Shown here one piece after another: positions 17,459 through 28,528 of a DNA stretch of 64,000 nt. The stretch is taken from positions 540,890-604,889 of the forward strand of contig NZ_JAKRNJ010000003.1 of NCBI RefSeq assembly GCF_022346925.1. Reading direction: 5' to 3'. The notes below the pieces were generated by a model. That model saw nothing but the letters and a program-made list of their open reading frames with translations, was not told where the DNA came from and did not search any database. Source of the stretch: Microvirga sp. ACRRW (lineage in GTDB: Bacteria > Pseudomonadota > Alphaproteobacteria > Rhizobiales > Beijerinckiaceae). A program made the position numbers and the translations under genes. Position 1 is the stretch's first letter. Every line of letters begins with the position of its first letter.

Positions 17459-18469
17459 ATGAAGAAGTCTACGTTGCTGAATGCAGCTCTCTTGGGCTCC
17501 GCCATGGCACTTGGTCTTGCGGGCGGTGCATCGGCTCAGACTATCAAGTTTAGCTACCCTGTGGCGAAGACAAGCACGATGGGTCAGACGATCGACCATT
17601 TCGGTGGCCTGATCGAAAAGAGCACCAATGGCGCTCTCAAAGTCCGTGGCTTCTCCGATGCCCAGCTCGGCAACGAAATCCAATCCGCATCCTCAGCGCA
17701 GGGCGGGATCGTGGAGATGGCGGTGACGACCACCGCCGCGCTTGCGAGCACGGTCAAGGACTTCGATCTTTTCCAGCTTCCGTTCCAATTCCCGACTTAC
17801 CAGGAACTCGATACTGTTCTGCGCGGAAAGACCGCCCGAACAATGCTCGACAAGCTGTCGGCCTCCAATCTGATTGGCCTGTGCTATTGGGATTACGGCT
17901 TCCGTAATGTCACGAACAACAAGCGTCCGATCGAGAAGCTGGAGGATATGAATGGTCTCCGGATCCGAACCATTCAGAATGCCGTCTATCTCGATGTTCT
18001 GAAGGCGCTCGGCATGAATCCCACGCCGCTGCCGTTCCCCGAGACCTTTACCGCCATTGAAACCGGGGCAATCGACGGCAACGAGGTTGCAAACGACGTC
18101 ACGCGTGCAACCTCATTCTATGAAGTTCAGAAATACCTGACGGAAACGCGCCACTTCCCGACATCAAGCGTGGTTCTCGTCAGCAAGCGATTCTGGGACA
18201 AGCTCGATACGCAGAAACAAGACGCTATGCGTGCGGCTTGCGATGAAGCCGCAATCTTCAACCGTAAGGCTATTGAAGCCTCTGACGTCGATACCCGCAA
18301 GTTCCTGGCCGACAAGGGCATGCAGATCAACAAGATCTCCGACGAAAACATGCAGAAAGTGCGTGAGGCTGTAAAGCCTGTCATCGAGCGCGTTACAGCA
18401 GGCCTCGATCAGGAGGTCGTGAAGAGCTTTAATGCCGAGCGCGAAGCTGCCAAAGCGAAGAGCCAGTAA
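17459..18469 (+). CDS. dctP: TRAP transporter solute-binding protein (DctP family)
   Basis: 336 residues. ATG 17459 follows GGGAGGAGATAACG and opens a signal peptide (MKKSTLLNAALLGSAM, cleaved near GASAQ). The DctP fold is clear: the IKFSYPV strand, the carboxylate-binding arginine in MNGLRIRTIQN, and PFPETFTAIETGAIDGNE. It captures an organic acid in the periplasm and delivers it to DctQ/DctM, driven by a sodium gradient. First gene of the plus-strand catabolic operon, with an operator candidate in its promoter. Substrate unknown. Confidence 0.93.
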   Translation: MKKSTLLNAALLGSAMALGLAGGASAQTIKFSYPVAKTSTMGQTIDHFGGLIEKSTNGALKVRGFSDAQLGNEIQSASSAQGGIVEMAVTTTAALASTVKDFDLFQLPFQFPTYQELDTVLRGKTARTMLDKLSASNLIGLCYWDYGFRNVTNNKRPIEKLEDMNGLRIRTIQNAVYLDVLKALGMNPTPLPFPETFTAIETGAIDGNEVANDVTRATSFYEVQKYLTETRHFPTSSVVLVSKRFWDKLDTQKQDAMRAACDEAAIFNRKAIEASDVDTRKFLADKGMQINKISDENMQKVREAVKPVIERVTAGLDQEVVKSFNAEREAAKAKSQ

Positions 18470-18480
18470 CGTGTAGATTA

Positions 18481-18510
18481 CGGCTGTGCTCGCACTGGCG
18501 AGCGCAGCCG
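18481..18510 (+). terminator. Intercistronic hairpin after dctP
   Basis: CGGCTGTGCTCGC and GCGAGCGCAGCCG form a 13-base stem (one G-U pair) around a 4-base loop, 11 bases after the dctP stop. There is no T run. Such hairpins after binding-protein genes usually stabilise the upstream message and reduce downstream expression. Confidence 0.5.
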
Positions 18511-18637
18511 CTCCACTTAATCCTTGTGTTTGCCGGCGATGGTGCAGCCGCTTTTCCGTAGGCGCGCCTGTCGGCCAGTGGAACGATTCATTCCTGCGCA
18601 CGGTGGATGAATCCAATAGAAAAGAAAGTGAGCCGTG

Positions 18638-19381
18638 ATGCTGCTGAAAGAGAAGGTTGCGATCGTGACCGGCGCCGGAAACACCCAAGGCATAGGCTTT
18701 GCCGCAGCTCGAATGTTTGCGCGCAACGGCGCATCCGTGATCCTCGTTGATCTCGATAAGGACGGAGTCGAAGCTGCTGCACGCGAGATCGGAATTGATG
18801 CTCTCGGGATCGCGGCGGATGTCAGATCCCAAGAGACATCCAAGCCTGTGTATGCCGCCGCCATGGAGAGGTATGGCAGGGTCGATATTCTGCTGAACAA
18901 TGCCGGGATTACTCAGCCGCGTAAAACCGTCGATATCACCCGCGATGAATACGACGCCATCATGGACGTAAACCTGCGCGGCACTCTGATTATGTCGCAG
19001 CAGGCACTCCGTGTGATGAAGACCGGAAGCTCGATCATCTGCATCGCGTCTATCGCTGCACAGCGCGGGGGCGGCCTTATGGGAGGTCCCCATTACGCGG
19101 CCTCCAAGGGCGGTGTCCTGGGCCTGGTTAAGGCGATGGCACGGGATGTCGGCCCCGCCGGAATTCGCGTCAATGCGATCAATCCTGGTGTCATCATGTC
19201 TCAGATGACCAAGGATTTCTATGACGATGACCTGACTGCGAAAGTGCTTCCGACGGTGCCGCTTGGGCGTTTTGGCACGCCTGATGATGTCGCGGGAGCC
19301 TGCCTGTTCCTGGCGTCGGATCAATCCGCCTATATCACGGGATCTTCGATCGACGTGAACGGCGGAATGCACATGAACTGA
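18638..19381 (+). CDS. SDR-family oxidoreductase within the TRAP operon
   Basis: 247 residues from ATG 18638 (a GTG lies 3 bases earlier). Cofactor motif TGAGNTQGIG has a two-residue expansion compared with the usual TGxxxGxG. NNAG, catalytic Ser in CIASIAA, YAASK as YxxxK, and a DVNGGMHMN C-terminus follow. The third dehydrogenase of the locus, embedded between dctP and the cupin gene, so its substrate is expected to be the imported acid or its first product. Confidence 0.9.
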   Translation: MLLKEKVAIVTGAGNTQGIGFAAARMFARNGASVILVDLDKDGVEAAAREIGIDALGIAADVRSQETSKPVYAAAMERYGRVDILLNNAGITQPRKTVDITRDEYDAIMDVNLRGTLIMSQQALRVMKTGSSIICIASIAAQRGGGLMGGPHYAASKGGVLGLVKAMARDVGPAGIRVNAINPGVIMSQMTKDFYDDDLTAKVLPTVPLGRFGTPDDVAGACLFLASDQSAYITGSSIDVNGGMHMN

Positions 19382-19434
19382 TGCGAAGCCGTCCGGCTGC
19401 AAATTGCTGAGCGACCCTAACGAGGAGAAATGAA

Positions 19435-19860
19435 GTGAATGCCAAAGTTGTGCCAGTCGTAACCCGTGCTGGTGAGCTCGATTTCAATACCGGTCAATCC
19501 GGGGATTGCGTTCGCCGTTCCGGTGTGAGCCCGCAACACACACCTGCGACGAAGATTTGGTTCGGACAGGTCACTAATGAGCCCGGCTTCCGTTCGCCTC
19601 CTCATCACCATGGAGAGGCAGAAACCGGGGGCTACGTTCTCAAGGGACATGGGCGTATCTATTTCGGAGAAGACTACAAGGAATACGTCGACATGAAGGA
19701 CGGCGATTTCGTGTTCGTGCCCCCGAACATGCCGCATGTCGAGGCGAACATGAGCGTAACGGAGCCGCTGACTTGGCTGACCTGCCGTACGCCGGACAAT
19801 ATCGTCGTGAATCTCCCAGATGTTCCCGACGGCGAGCTGGAAGGCTATCGGAGGCCGTAG
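19435..19860 (+). CDS. Cupin-domain protein
   Basis: 141 residues from a GTG start preceded by CGAGGAG; a nearby ATG is out of frame. Single cupin domain: motif 1 has PPHHHGEAETGGYVLKG (metal-binding His and Glu), motif 2 has GDFVFVPPNMPHVEAN. Cytosolic. In catabolic operons such proteins act as isomerases, lyases or dioxygenases, or have no known activity. Located between the SDR and dctQ, so it probably works on a pathway intermediate. Confidence 0.85.
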   Translation: MNAKVVPVVTRAGELDFNTGQSGDCVRRSGVSPQHTPATKIWFGQVTNEPGFRSPPHHHGEAETGGYVLKGHGRIYFGEDYKEYVDMKDGDFVFVPPNMPHVEANMSVTEPLTWLTCRTPDNIVVNLPDVPDGELEGYRRP

Positions 19861-19953
19861 GCTCAAACGGGCAATCCCGGCTCGCTCGCCACATCAGCGT
19901 GGTTGATGCAGTTCAAAAAGTATTCATGATATTGGTCAGGAGGACGGAAGAAG

Positions 19954-20481
19954 ATGTTGACGAAGGCGATTGACGCTTATTTCGCCCTCTTGAAGGGAAT
20001 CGTCGTCTTATGCCTCATGGGCATGGTGGTTCTTGTATTCGGCAACGTGCTCATGAGGTACATCTTCAATTCGGGGATTACCGTCTCGGAAGAGTTCGCA
20101 CGCTGGCTATTCGTCTGGCTGACGTTCATCGGCGCAATCATTGTGCTGCGTGACCACGGCCATCTCGGACTGGATTTCGTTGTCAATAGCCTTCCCAGGC
20201 CGCTGCGCCGCATCTGCTTGGTCGTCGGCCATTTGCTGATGATCCTCGCAACTTGGCTCATCATCGACGGCAGCTGGACCCAGGCTTCCGTTAATTTCCA
20301 CACCTATGCCCCAGCGACAGGTCTCTCGATGGGCTTGTTCTTCGGTGTCGGCCTGATATTCGGTATCTCTACAATGTTCATCCTGGTCTGGCGGCTATTT
20401 TTGATCGCGACAGGCCAGATGGATCGAATGATCGTGATTGACGAGGAAACAGCTGCCGTAACGCAAGGCCTGGAGAAATAA
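19954..20481 (+). CDS. dctQ: TRAP transporter small membrane subunit (DctQ family)
   Basis: 175 residues, four predicted membrane segments. The family motif EEFARWLFVWLTFIGA is at the second segment, followed by DHGHLGLDF. It bridges the binding protein and DctM in the inner membrane. The dctM start is 2 bases after its stop, so the two are translated together. Confidence 0.93.
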   Translation: MLTKAIDAYFALLKGIVVLCLMGMVVLVFGNVLMRYIFNSGITVSEEFARWLFVWLTFIGAIIVLRDHGHLGLDFVVNSLPRPLRRICLVVGHLLMILATWLIIDGSWTQASVNFHTYAPATGLSMGLFFGVGLIFGISTMFILVWRLFLIATGQMDRMIVIDEETAAVTQGLEK

Positions 20482-20483
20482 TA

Positions 20484-21767
20484 ATGACGCTGCTTGTCTT
20501 CCTCGGTGCCTTGCTCGGCAGCATGTTCATTGGTCTGCCCATCGCCTACGCCCTGCTTATGACGGGTGTTGCCCTGATGTGGCAGTTGGATTTCTTTGAT
20601 TCTCAAATCGTTGCCCAGAATCTTCTGAACGGCGCGGATAGCTTTCCGCTTATGGCTGTGCCTTTCTTCATGCTCGCGGGCGAATTGATGAATGCAGGCG
20701 GCCTTTCACGGCGCATAGTCAATTTGGCACTAGCCGCCGTTGGGCATATCAAAGGCGGCCTGGGATATGTTGGCGTTTTGGCCGCCTGTATCCTCGCAAG
20801 CTTGTCCGGCTCCGCCGCAGCCGATGCAGCCGCCCTTTCTGCGATCCTCGTTCCCATGATGGTCAAGGCAGGCCACGACAAAGGACGTTCTGCCGGTCTG
20901 ATTGCAGCATCCGGCATCACGGCTTTGATCATTCCGCCTTCCATCGGCTTCATTCTGATTGGCGTGGTCGGGAATATGTCGATCACGAAACTCTTCATCG
21001 CTGGTATTGCTCCCGGCATTCTGATGGGAGCGGTTCTTGCAACCACATGGTACTTCGTCTCCCGCCATGAGAACATCGCCACGCCTGCTCGCGTGCCAGT
21101 CGAAGTGGTGTTGGGTAAAGTTCGGGAGGGAATATGGGCTCTTCTTCTGCCTGTCATCATCCTCGTGGGCTTGCGCTTCGGAGTATTCACGCCCACGGAA
21201 GCAGGGGTCGTTGCAGCCGTTTATGCTCTATTCGTCGCATTGTTCGTCTATCGGGAGCTAAAAGTTAAAGACCTCTTCGAGGTGTTCCTTGCGGCTGGAA
21301 AAACGACCGCCATGGTCATGTTCCTGGTTGCTGCTGCCCTCGTGTCCAGCTGGATGATTACCATTGCCGGGCTTCCTGATCAGATCACGGACCTTGTCGC
21401 CCCATTTGCGAACAACCCGACCCTGCTCATGTTCATCGTGGTCGGCCTTGTGCTTGTCGTCGGCTGCGCCATGGACATGGTTCCGATCATTCTTATTCTT
21501 ATCCCGGTCCTTCTGCCCGCCGTCAGGGACGCCGGCATCGATCCCATCTATTTCGGTGTTGTCTTCATGCTCGCCTGCGCAATCGGGCTGCTGACTCCAC
21601 CTGTCGGTGCGGTTCTCAACGTTGTCGCTGCCGTCTCAAAGGTTAGCCTGCCCCAGGTTATTCGTGGCGTCGGACCATTCATTCTGGCTCAGATTACAAT
21701 CCTCATCCTGTTCGTCCTCTTTCCAGGGATCATCACCGTCCCTGCGACTTGGCTGGGCGGTCAATAG
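20484..21767 (+). CDS. dctM: TRAP transporter large membrane subunit (DctM family)
   Basis: 427 residues, about 12 membrane segments. Typical motifs: GLPIAYALLMTG, PLMAVPFFMLAGELMNAGGL, SGSAAADAAALSAILVPMM, IPPSIGFILIGVV, TPTEAGVVAAVYAL, and GLLTPPVGAVLNVV. It is the sodium-coupled transport channel of the TRAP system. Normal full length. The IclR regulator gene follows after 14 bases, so the operon is probably regulator-containing. Confidence 0.95.
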   Translation: MTLLVFLGALLGSMFIGLPIAYALLMTGVALMWQLDFFDSQIVAQNLLNGADSFPLMAVPFFMLAGELMNAGGLSRRIVNLALAAVGHIKGGLGYVGVLAACILASLSGSAAADAAALSAILVPMMVKAGHDKGRSAGLIAASGITALIIPPSIGFILIGVVGNMSITKLFIAGIAPGILMGAVLATTWYFVSRHENIATPARVPVEVVLGKVREGIWALLLPVIILVGLRFGVFTPTEAGVVAAVYALFVALFVYRELKVKDLFEVFLAAGKTTAMVMFLVAAALVSSWMITIAGLPDQITDLVAPFANNPTLLMFIVVGLVLVVGCAMDMVPIILILIPVLLPAVRDAGIDPIYFGVVFMLACAIGLLTPPVGAVLNVVAAVSKVSLPQVIRGVGPFILAQITILILFVLFPGIITVPATWLGGQ

Positions 21768-21781
21768 ACTGAGATAAGACA

Positions 21782-22591
21782 ATGACAAGTCTCGACAAAA
21801 TGCTCGAAATTATGAACTATTTTGACGAAGACAACTTGTCGATTGACGTGTCTCGAGCCGCGGAGCTGACCGGAACATCGAGGGCGACTGCTTATCGCTA
21901 CATTCAATCGCTGTCTAAAAGCGGCCTGCTGATGCCTGCGGCAGGCGGAAACTACGTTCTCGGATCGCGGATCATCGAATTGGAGATGGTGATCCGTGAG
22001 AGCGATCCGCTCCTGAAGGCCGCTGGTCGGTTGATCCGCCGCAATGCAGAGGATCTCGGTCTCAATATCATGCTTTGCAGCTATTACGGCGACAAAGTTC
22101 TCTGCGCTGATTTTGCGTGGCCTGATCGCAGCATAGGCGAGATCTACAAGCGCGGCCGCGCAATGCCGATCTTTCGCGGTGCGATGGCGAAGGTCATCCT
22201 GGCGCACTTGTCACCGTCGCAGCTCAAGAACGTCTATCGGTGGAATGAAGATCAGATCCGTGAGAGCGGTCTGGCAATGAATTGGGACGAGTTCCGCAAG
22301 GCAATGAACGCAATGCGGAGCGATGGATATGCTGTCACCTATTCAGAGGTCTTCGATGATCTGGTCGGTATCGCAGCCCCTGTTCGAGATACTGAAAAGC
22401 GTATCTTAGGGAGCGTTGTCTTTGTTCTTGCACAGGCGCGCTTCAACAGGTTCGATAGTTCGGAGTTGATTACTGAGATCAGACGAATCTCAGCAGAGAT
22501 CGAGGAAGGGATTGCTCGATTGACGCGGAGCCATGATGACACTTCGGTTTATGCTGTACGGCTCAAGCGTCCAGCTGCGACAGAGGCCTGA
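21782..22591 (+). CDS. IclR-family transcriptional regulator of the TRAP/SDR locus
   Basis: 269 residues. N-terminal winged HTH (SIDVSRAAELTGTSRATAYRYIQSL, then SGLL and YVLGSRIIEL) followed by the IclR effector domain with GRAMPIFRGAMAKVILAHL and YAVTYSEVFDDLVGIAAPV. IclR proteins bind short palindromes and respond to a pathway metabolite. The matched ATAAT-N6-ATTAT pair at 17231 and 17405 is the natural candidate target. Last gene of the plus-strand operon. Confidence 0.92.
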   Translation: MTSLDKMLEIMNYFDEDNLSIDVSRAAELTGTSRATAYRYIQSLSKSGLLMPAAGGNYVLGSRIIELEMVIRESDPLLKAAGRLIRRNAEDLGLNIMLCSYYGDKVLCADFAWPDRSIGEIYKRGRAMPIFRGAMAKVILAHLSPSQLKNVYRWNEDQIRESGLAMNWDEFRKAMNAMRSDGYAVTYSEVFDDLVGIAAPVRDTEKRILGSVVFVLAQARFNRFDSSELITEIRRISAEIEEGIARLTRSHDDTSVYAVRLKRPAATEA

Positions 22592-23067
22592 CCCACAATC
22601 ATCCACGTTCCTGAAGCAGGGATTGGCCCCCGGCGCTGCTTGCAGCGGCCGACAACCCGAACATAACCGACCAGCTTCTCAAGGGCGTGCAGCTTGGTGA
22701 CTGCAGCTACGAAAGCCATCTCGAAGGCTCAGGGCTTGGGCTTACCCATTCATGGGCGCCTGTGCTTACGGTAACGACAGACAGGTTATGCAGCCTTTAT
22801 GAACGACCGCAATTGGCCCATGTTTCGGTATTGGGCAGAATGCTGTCATTGGTCCAATCATCACCCCCACACCTGCTCATCATGCCAGAACCGGACTGGG
22901 TAGTTTTGGGGCGGAGAAACGAGGCAAGGCTGGAGTCCTGAAGGCCTCATTTTGCTCCGAATAAGGGCGCTTCAGAGAATAGTTAACCGGGGAGTATCTA
23001 AAGGATACCGAGACTTGCGAATATTGGCCTGAAGGGAAAATGCCTGAAATATCAAGGCCTTAGATAA
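22592..23067. other. 476-base stretch without a supported gene
   Basis: An 84-codon frame from GTG 22687 to 22941 (QLGDCSYESHLEG...) is open and its frame extends further upstream without a start, but no family is recognisable and no ribosome site is visible. It may be a fragment of a decayed gene at the edge of the accessory region. I found no integrase, IS end or repeat of the neighbouring tRNA. Confidence 0.4.
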
Positions 23068-23157
23068 TGGCGGAGAGGGGGAGATTCGAACTCCCGATAC
23101 GGTTGCCCGTATGCCGCATTTCGAGTGCGGTGCATTCAACCACTCTGCCACCTCTCC
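23068..23157 (-). tRNA. tRNA-Ser (anticodon CGA)
   Basis: The minus strand folds as a class II tRNA: acceptor GGAGAGG pairs with CCTCTCC, discriminator G, encoded CCA (23068-23070). D arm GGCAGAGTGGTTGAATGC, anticodon loop CTCGAAA with CGA (reads UCG), long variable arm, and T loop GTTCGAATC are all present. The 3' end faces the accessory region to the left. Confidence 0.96.
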
Positions 23158-23429
23158 GGGTCGCGAAGGCCTAAGGCCCGCTGGTTGAGGCGGGGTGGAT
23201 ATCATGGGCTTGGCGGCTCTTCAAGCACCCTCGGGCATGTTTTTGCGGGGTTTTTGATTGACAAAGCTTAAGGCAGCCCGTAGGTAAGCCTCCTCTATGA
23301 GCGGGGACAAGTGCCTGCTCGTATCCATGCGGCTGTGCAAACGGCCGTGAACCGAAGCCGGAAACTGCCAAAAAGCCAAGCCTGCGGGAGCTTTCTCGTA
23401 GAGATTTGGGTTTGAACACGAGGATCAAG

Positions 23430-23822
23430 ATGTTCGCAGTGATCAAGACCGGCGGCAAGCAGTATCGCGTTGCCGCCAACGACGTCATCACCGTCGCCAC
23501 GCTCGCAGGCGAGCCGGGCACCGCCGTTACCTTCGACCAGGTTCTCATGGTCACCAACGACGGCACGACCCAGGTTGGCGCCCCCCTCATCGAGGGCGTG
23601 ACCGTGGCAGGCGAAGTGGTGGAGCACACCCGCGGCGAGAAGGTCATCTCCTTCAAGAAGCGCCGTCGCCAGAATTCGCGCCGCAAGCGCGGGCATCGCC
23701 AGGATTACACCGTCGTGCGGATCACCGAGATCCTCGCCGGTGGCGCGAAGCCCAAGAAGGCTGCGGCCAAGAAGACCACCAAGGCTGCGGCTGACGAAGC
23801 TGCGCCGGCCAGCGCTGAATAA
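23430..23822 (+). CDS. rplU: 50S ribosomal protein L21
   Basis: 130 residues. The start at 23430 gives the canonical MFAVIKTGGKQYRV. KKRRRQNSRRKRGHRQ is the rRNA-binding basic segment. The C-terminal extension is Lys/Ala-rich (KKAAAKKTTKAAADEA), common in Hyphomicrobiales. A TTGACA at 23258-23263 may be its -35, but no good -10 follows at 17 bases. Forms a unit with rpmA 38 bases downstream. Confidence 0.97.
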   Translation: MFAVIKTGGKQYRVAANDVITVATLAGEPGTAVTFDQVLMVTNDGTTQVGAPLIEGVTVAGEVVEHTRGEKVISFKKRRRQNSRRKRGHRQDYTVVRITEILAGGAKPKKAAAKKTTKAAADEAAPASAE

Positions 23823-23860
23823 GCGTCGGCAACTGACACAGAACACGGGAGTACACACCC

Positions 23861-24127
23861 ATGGCTCATAAAAAAGCAGGCGGCTCTTCTCGCAACGGCC
23901 GTGACTCCGCAGGCCGTCGTCTCGGCGTCAAGCGGTTCGGTGATCAAGAAGTGATCGCCGGCAACATCATTATTCGTCAGCGCGGCACGAAATGGCATGC
24001 CGGCGCTAACGTCGGCATGGGCAAAGACCACACGCTCTTTGCCACGGCCAATGGCCGAGTCCGATTCCTTACGCGTCAAGGCCGAGCGTTCGTATCGGTC
24101 GTACCGGCCCAAGAGGCAGCAGAATAA
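23861..24127 (+). CDS. rpmA: 50S ribosomal protein L27
   Basis: 88 residues. The canonical N-terminus [16 protein letters not shown] reaches the peptidyl-transferase centre; GSNRK-type motif region [13 protein letters not shown] and [10 protein letters not shown] are conserved. There is no N-terminal prosegment as in Firmicutes. Followed by a strong terminator at 24238-24272. Confidence 0.98.
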   Translation: MAHKKAGGSSRNGRDSAGRRLGVKRFGDQEVIAGNIIIRQRGTKWHAGANVGMGKDHTLFATANGRVRFLTRQGRAFVSVVPAQEAAE

Positions 24128-24237
24128 ACGGCGAGAGCAAAACGAAGGAGCTCCCGCCGGCATCACACCGACCCGGCGGATCAAAAGCTCCAAGTTAGGC
24201 CCAAAAAGCCAAGCTCAGCTCAGATCCAAAACCGACA

Positions 24238-24272
24238 GGGGAGGTGGGATGTCCACCTCCCCTTCGTGTTTT
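24238..24272 (+). terminator. Rho-independent terminator after rplU-rpmA
   Basis: GGGGAGGTGG-GATGT-CCACCTCCCC is a perfect 10-base stem followed by TTCGTGTTTT. It stands 110 bases after rpmA and ends before the GNAT start at 24312. Confidence 0.8.
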
Positions 24273-24311
24273 CCGGGCCAAGGGGGCCCAATTTCGGATC
24301 GGAGCAAGACC

Positions 24312-24962
24312 ATGTTTCCCGACCTCACCCGTGACGATGTTTTCCGTCTCGAGACGCGCCGCCTGTGGCTGCGCTGGCCTCGCCTTGCGGATGCCCAGGC
24401 CGTCGTACGCCTTGCCGGTGAGAAAGCTGTCGCGGACATGACGGCCCGAATTCCGCATCCATACTCACCGGACCAAGCCGAGAGGTTCATCTTCCAGGCG
24501 CGGCGGGACAATGCGAATGGCGAGAGCCTGCAGCTGGCGATCACCCCGAAAGGCAAGCCGAACTGCCTCATCGGTATGGTCGGGATCAGCCCGGACCCTG
24601 AGACGGGCAAGCCCAATCTCGGCTATTGGCTCGGCACCCCATCCTGGGGCCATGGCTATGCCACGGAAGCGGCCCGCGCCTTGATCGATGCCTTCTTCGC
24701 TTATGGAGATGGGGATGAGATCACGACCTGCGCCCGGGTGATCAACCCTGCCTCGCGGCGGGTGCTGGAGAAGTGCGGTTTTGCCTATCAGGGCGCCGGG
24801 CTCTCGGAGCTGCCCGCCCGGTGCGGCCTCTATCCGGTCGACCATTTCCGCCTCGACCGGCGGACCTGGGAGAGCTTGAAGGCCTGGGGCCATACCGGCT
24901 TCATCCCCGAGGCCGCCTCCGTCGAGGTCGAGATCGACCGCTCCATCTCGCTCGCGAGCTGA
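24312..24962 (+). CDS. GNAT family N-acetyltransferase (RimJ/RimL type)
   Basis: 216 residues from ATG 24312. RimJ-like layout: LETRRLWLRWPRLADA, PHPYSPDQAERFI, GYWLGTPSWGHGYATEAARAL (acetyl-CoA site) and NPASRRVLEKCGFAYQG. Transfers acetyl from acetyl-CoA to an amino group; the substrate may be a ribosomal protein or other amine. This gene between rpmA and obgE is a usual arrangement in Hyphomicrobiales. The start could be earlier in frame, but the upstream terminator argues against it. Confidence 0.9.
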   Translation: MFPDLTRDDVFRLETRRLWLRWPRLADAQAVVRLAGEKAVADMTARIPHPYSPDQAERFIFQARRDNANGESLQLAITPKGKPNCLIGMVGISPDPETGKPNLGYWLGTPSWGHGYATEAARALIDAFFAYGDGDEITTCARVINPASRRVLEKCGFAYQGAGLSELPARCGLYPVDHFRLDRRTWESLKAWGHTGFIPEAASVEVEIDRSISLAS

Positions 24963-24982
24963 GCGGAGTCCGTTAATCCTGA

Positions 24983-25020
24983 GGCGCTCCCGTAAAACCA
25001 TTCGGGGGCGCTTCTCTTTT
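24983..25020 (+). terminator. Terminator-like hairpin after the GNAT gene
   Basis: GGCGCTCCCG and CGGGGGCGCT pair across an 11-base loop and are followed by TCTCTTTT. It separates the acetyltransferase from obgE. Confidence 0.6.
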
Positions 25021-25053
25021 GTACGCGTTGCTCCTGGGGATGTTGTCCCGTAA

Positions 25054-27227
<2,174 letters not shown>

Positions 27228-27241
27228 GATACGGACCGATC

Positions 27242-28528
27242 ATGGAAGCTCTCAAGCTGGTCGATAGCGGCAACATAACGGAGCTGATGGCACGCATGGG
27301 GCGAGACGCCCGACAAGCGGCGCGCCGGATTGCATTGGCTTCGCCGGAGCAGAAAAACGCCGCCTTGCGCGCGATGGCAACCAGCATCCGCGCGCGCGCA
27401 TCAGACATTCTCGCCGCAAATGCCGAGGATCTCGCTGAGGCCAAGGCCAAGGGGCAGACGGCGGCTTTCATTGACCGTCTTGTGCTCAATCCGCAGCGCC
27501 TCGAAGCCATCGCTGAAGCGGTGGAGAGCGTTGCCGATCTGCCCGATCCAGTCGGGCGCGTGCTGGCGCAGTTCGATCGTCCCAACGGCTTGAAGATCGA
27601 ACGCGTGGCGACGCCGCTCGGCGTGATCGGCGTGATCTTCGAGAGCCGCCCGAATGTGACGGCGGATGCAGGCGCGCTCTGCCTCAAGGCGGGCAACGCC
27701 GCCATCCTGCGCACGGGTTCCGACAGCTTCCGCACTTCTGTGGTGATTGCGGAAGCGATGGGCGAGGGGCTGGAGAAGGCGGGTTTGCCGGCGGATGCCA
27801 TCCGCCTCGTGCCGACGCGCGACCGCGCGGCGGTGGGCGCGATGCTGTCGGGACTGAACGGCAATATAGACGTCATCGTGCCGCGCGGCGGCAAAAGCCT
27901 CGTGGCGCGCGTACAGGATGAAGCGCGGGTGCCGGTCTTCGCGCATCTCGAAGGGCTCAATCATGTCTATGTGCATGAAAAGGCCGATCTGGAGATGGCG
28001 AAAAAGATCGTGCTGAATGCCAAGATGCGCCGCACCGGCGTCTGCGGCTCGGCGGAGACGCTGCTGGTGGACAGCACCTGCGCTGAGACGCATCTGAAGC
28101 CACTGGTCGCGATGCTGCTCGATGCCGATTGCGCGGTGCGCGGCGATACAGCGACGCAAGCCGTCGATCCTCGTGTGACGCCTGCGACGGAAGAAGATTG
28201 GCGCACGGAATATCTCGACGCGATCATCTCTGTGCGCGTCGTGGATGGCCTGGATGAGGCCATCGCGCATATCGAAACTCATGGCTCGCATCACACCGAT
28301 TCCATCGTGACGGATGATGCAGCGGCAGCGGAGCGCTTCTTCCGCGAGGTCGATTCCGCCATCGTGCTGCACAACGCCTCGACGCAATTCGCCGATGGCG
28401 GCGAGTTCGGCTTCGGCGCCGAGATCGGCATCGCGACAGGCCGCATGCATGCGCGCGGCCCTGTAGGCGTGGAGCAGCTGACATCGTTCAAGTACCGTAT
28501 CCACGGTTCGGGCCAGACACGTCCGTGA
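27242..28528 (+). CDS. proA: Gamma-glutamyl phosphate reductase
   Basis: 428 residues, NADPH-dependent reduction of glutamyl 5-phosphate to glutamate semialdehyde. Aldehyde-dehydrogenase fold; [34 protein letters not shown], and the catalytic cysteine in [12 protein letters not shown] are present. Follows proB by 14 bases; its stop overlaps the nadD start (GTGA). Confidence 0.97.
   Translation: MEALKLVDSGNITELMARMGRDARQAARRIALASPEQKNAALRAMATSIRARASDILAANAEDLAEAKAKGQTAAFIDRLVLNPQRLEAIAEAVESVADLPDPVGRVLAQFDRPNGLKIERVATPLGVIGVIFESRPNVTADAGALCLKAGNAAILRTGSDSFRTSVVIAEAMGEGLEKAGLPADAIRLVPTRDRAAVGAMLSGLNGNIDVIVPRGGKSLVARVQDEARVPVFAHLEGLNHVYVHEKADLEMAKKIVLNAKMRRTGVCGSAETLLVDSTCAETHLKPLVAMLLDADCAVRGDTATQAVDPRVTPATEEDWRTEYLDAIISVRVVDGLDEAIAHIETHGSHHTDSIVTDDAAAAERFFREVDSAIVLHNASTQFADGGEFGFGAEIGIATGRMHARGPVGVEQLTSFKYRIHGSGQTRP

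Noticed and set aside
18164..19402. Minus-strand open frame opposite the SDR and dctP
   Set aside because: Shadow of the SDR gene, whose cofactor and YxxxK motifs are intact on the plus strand.
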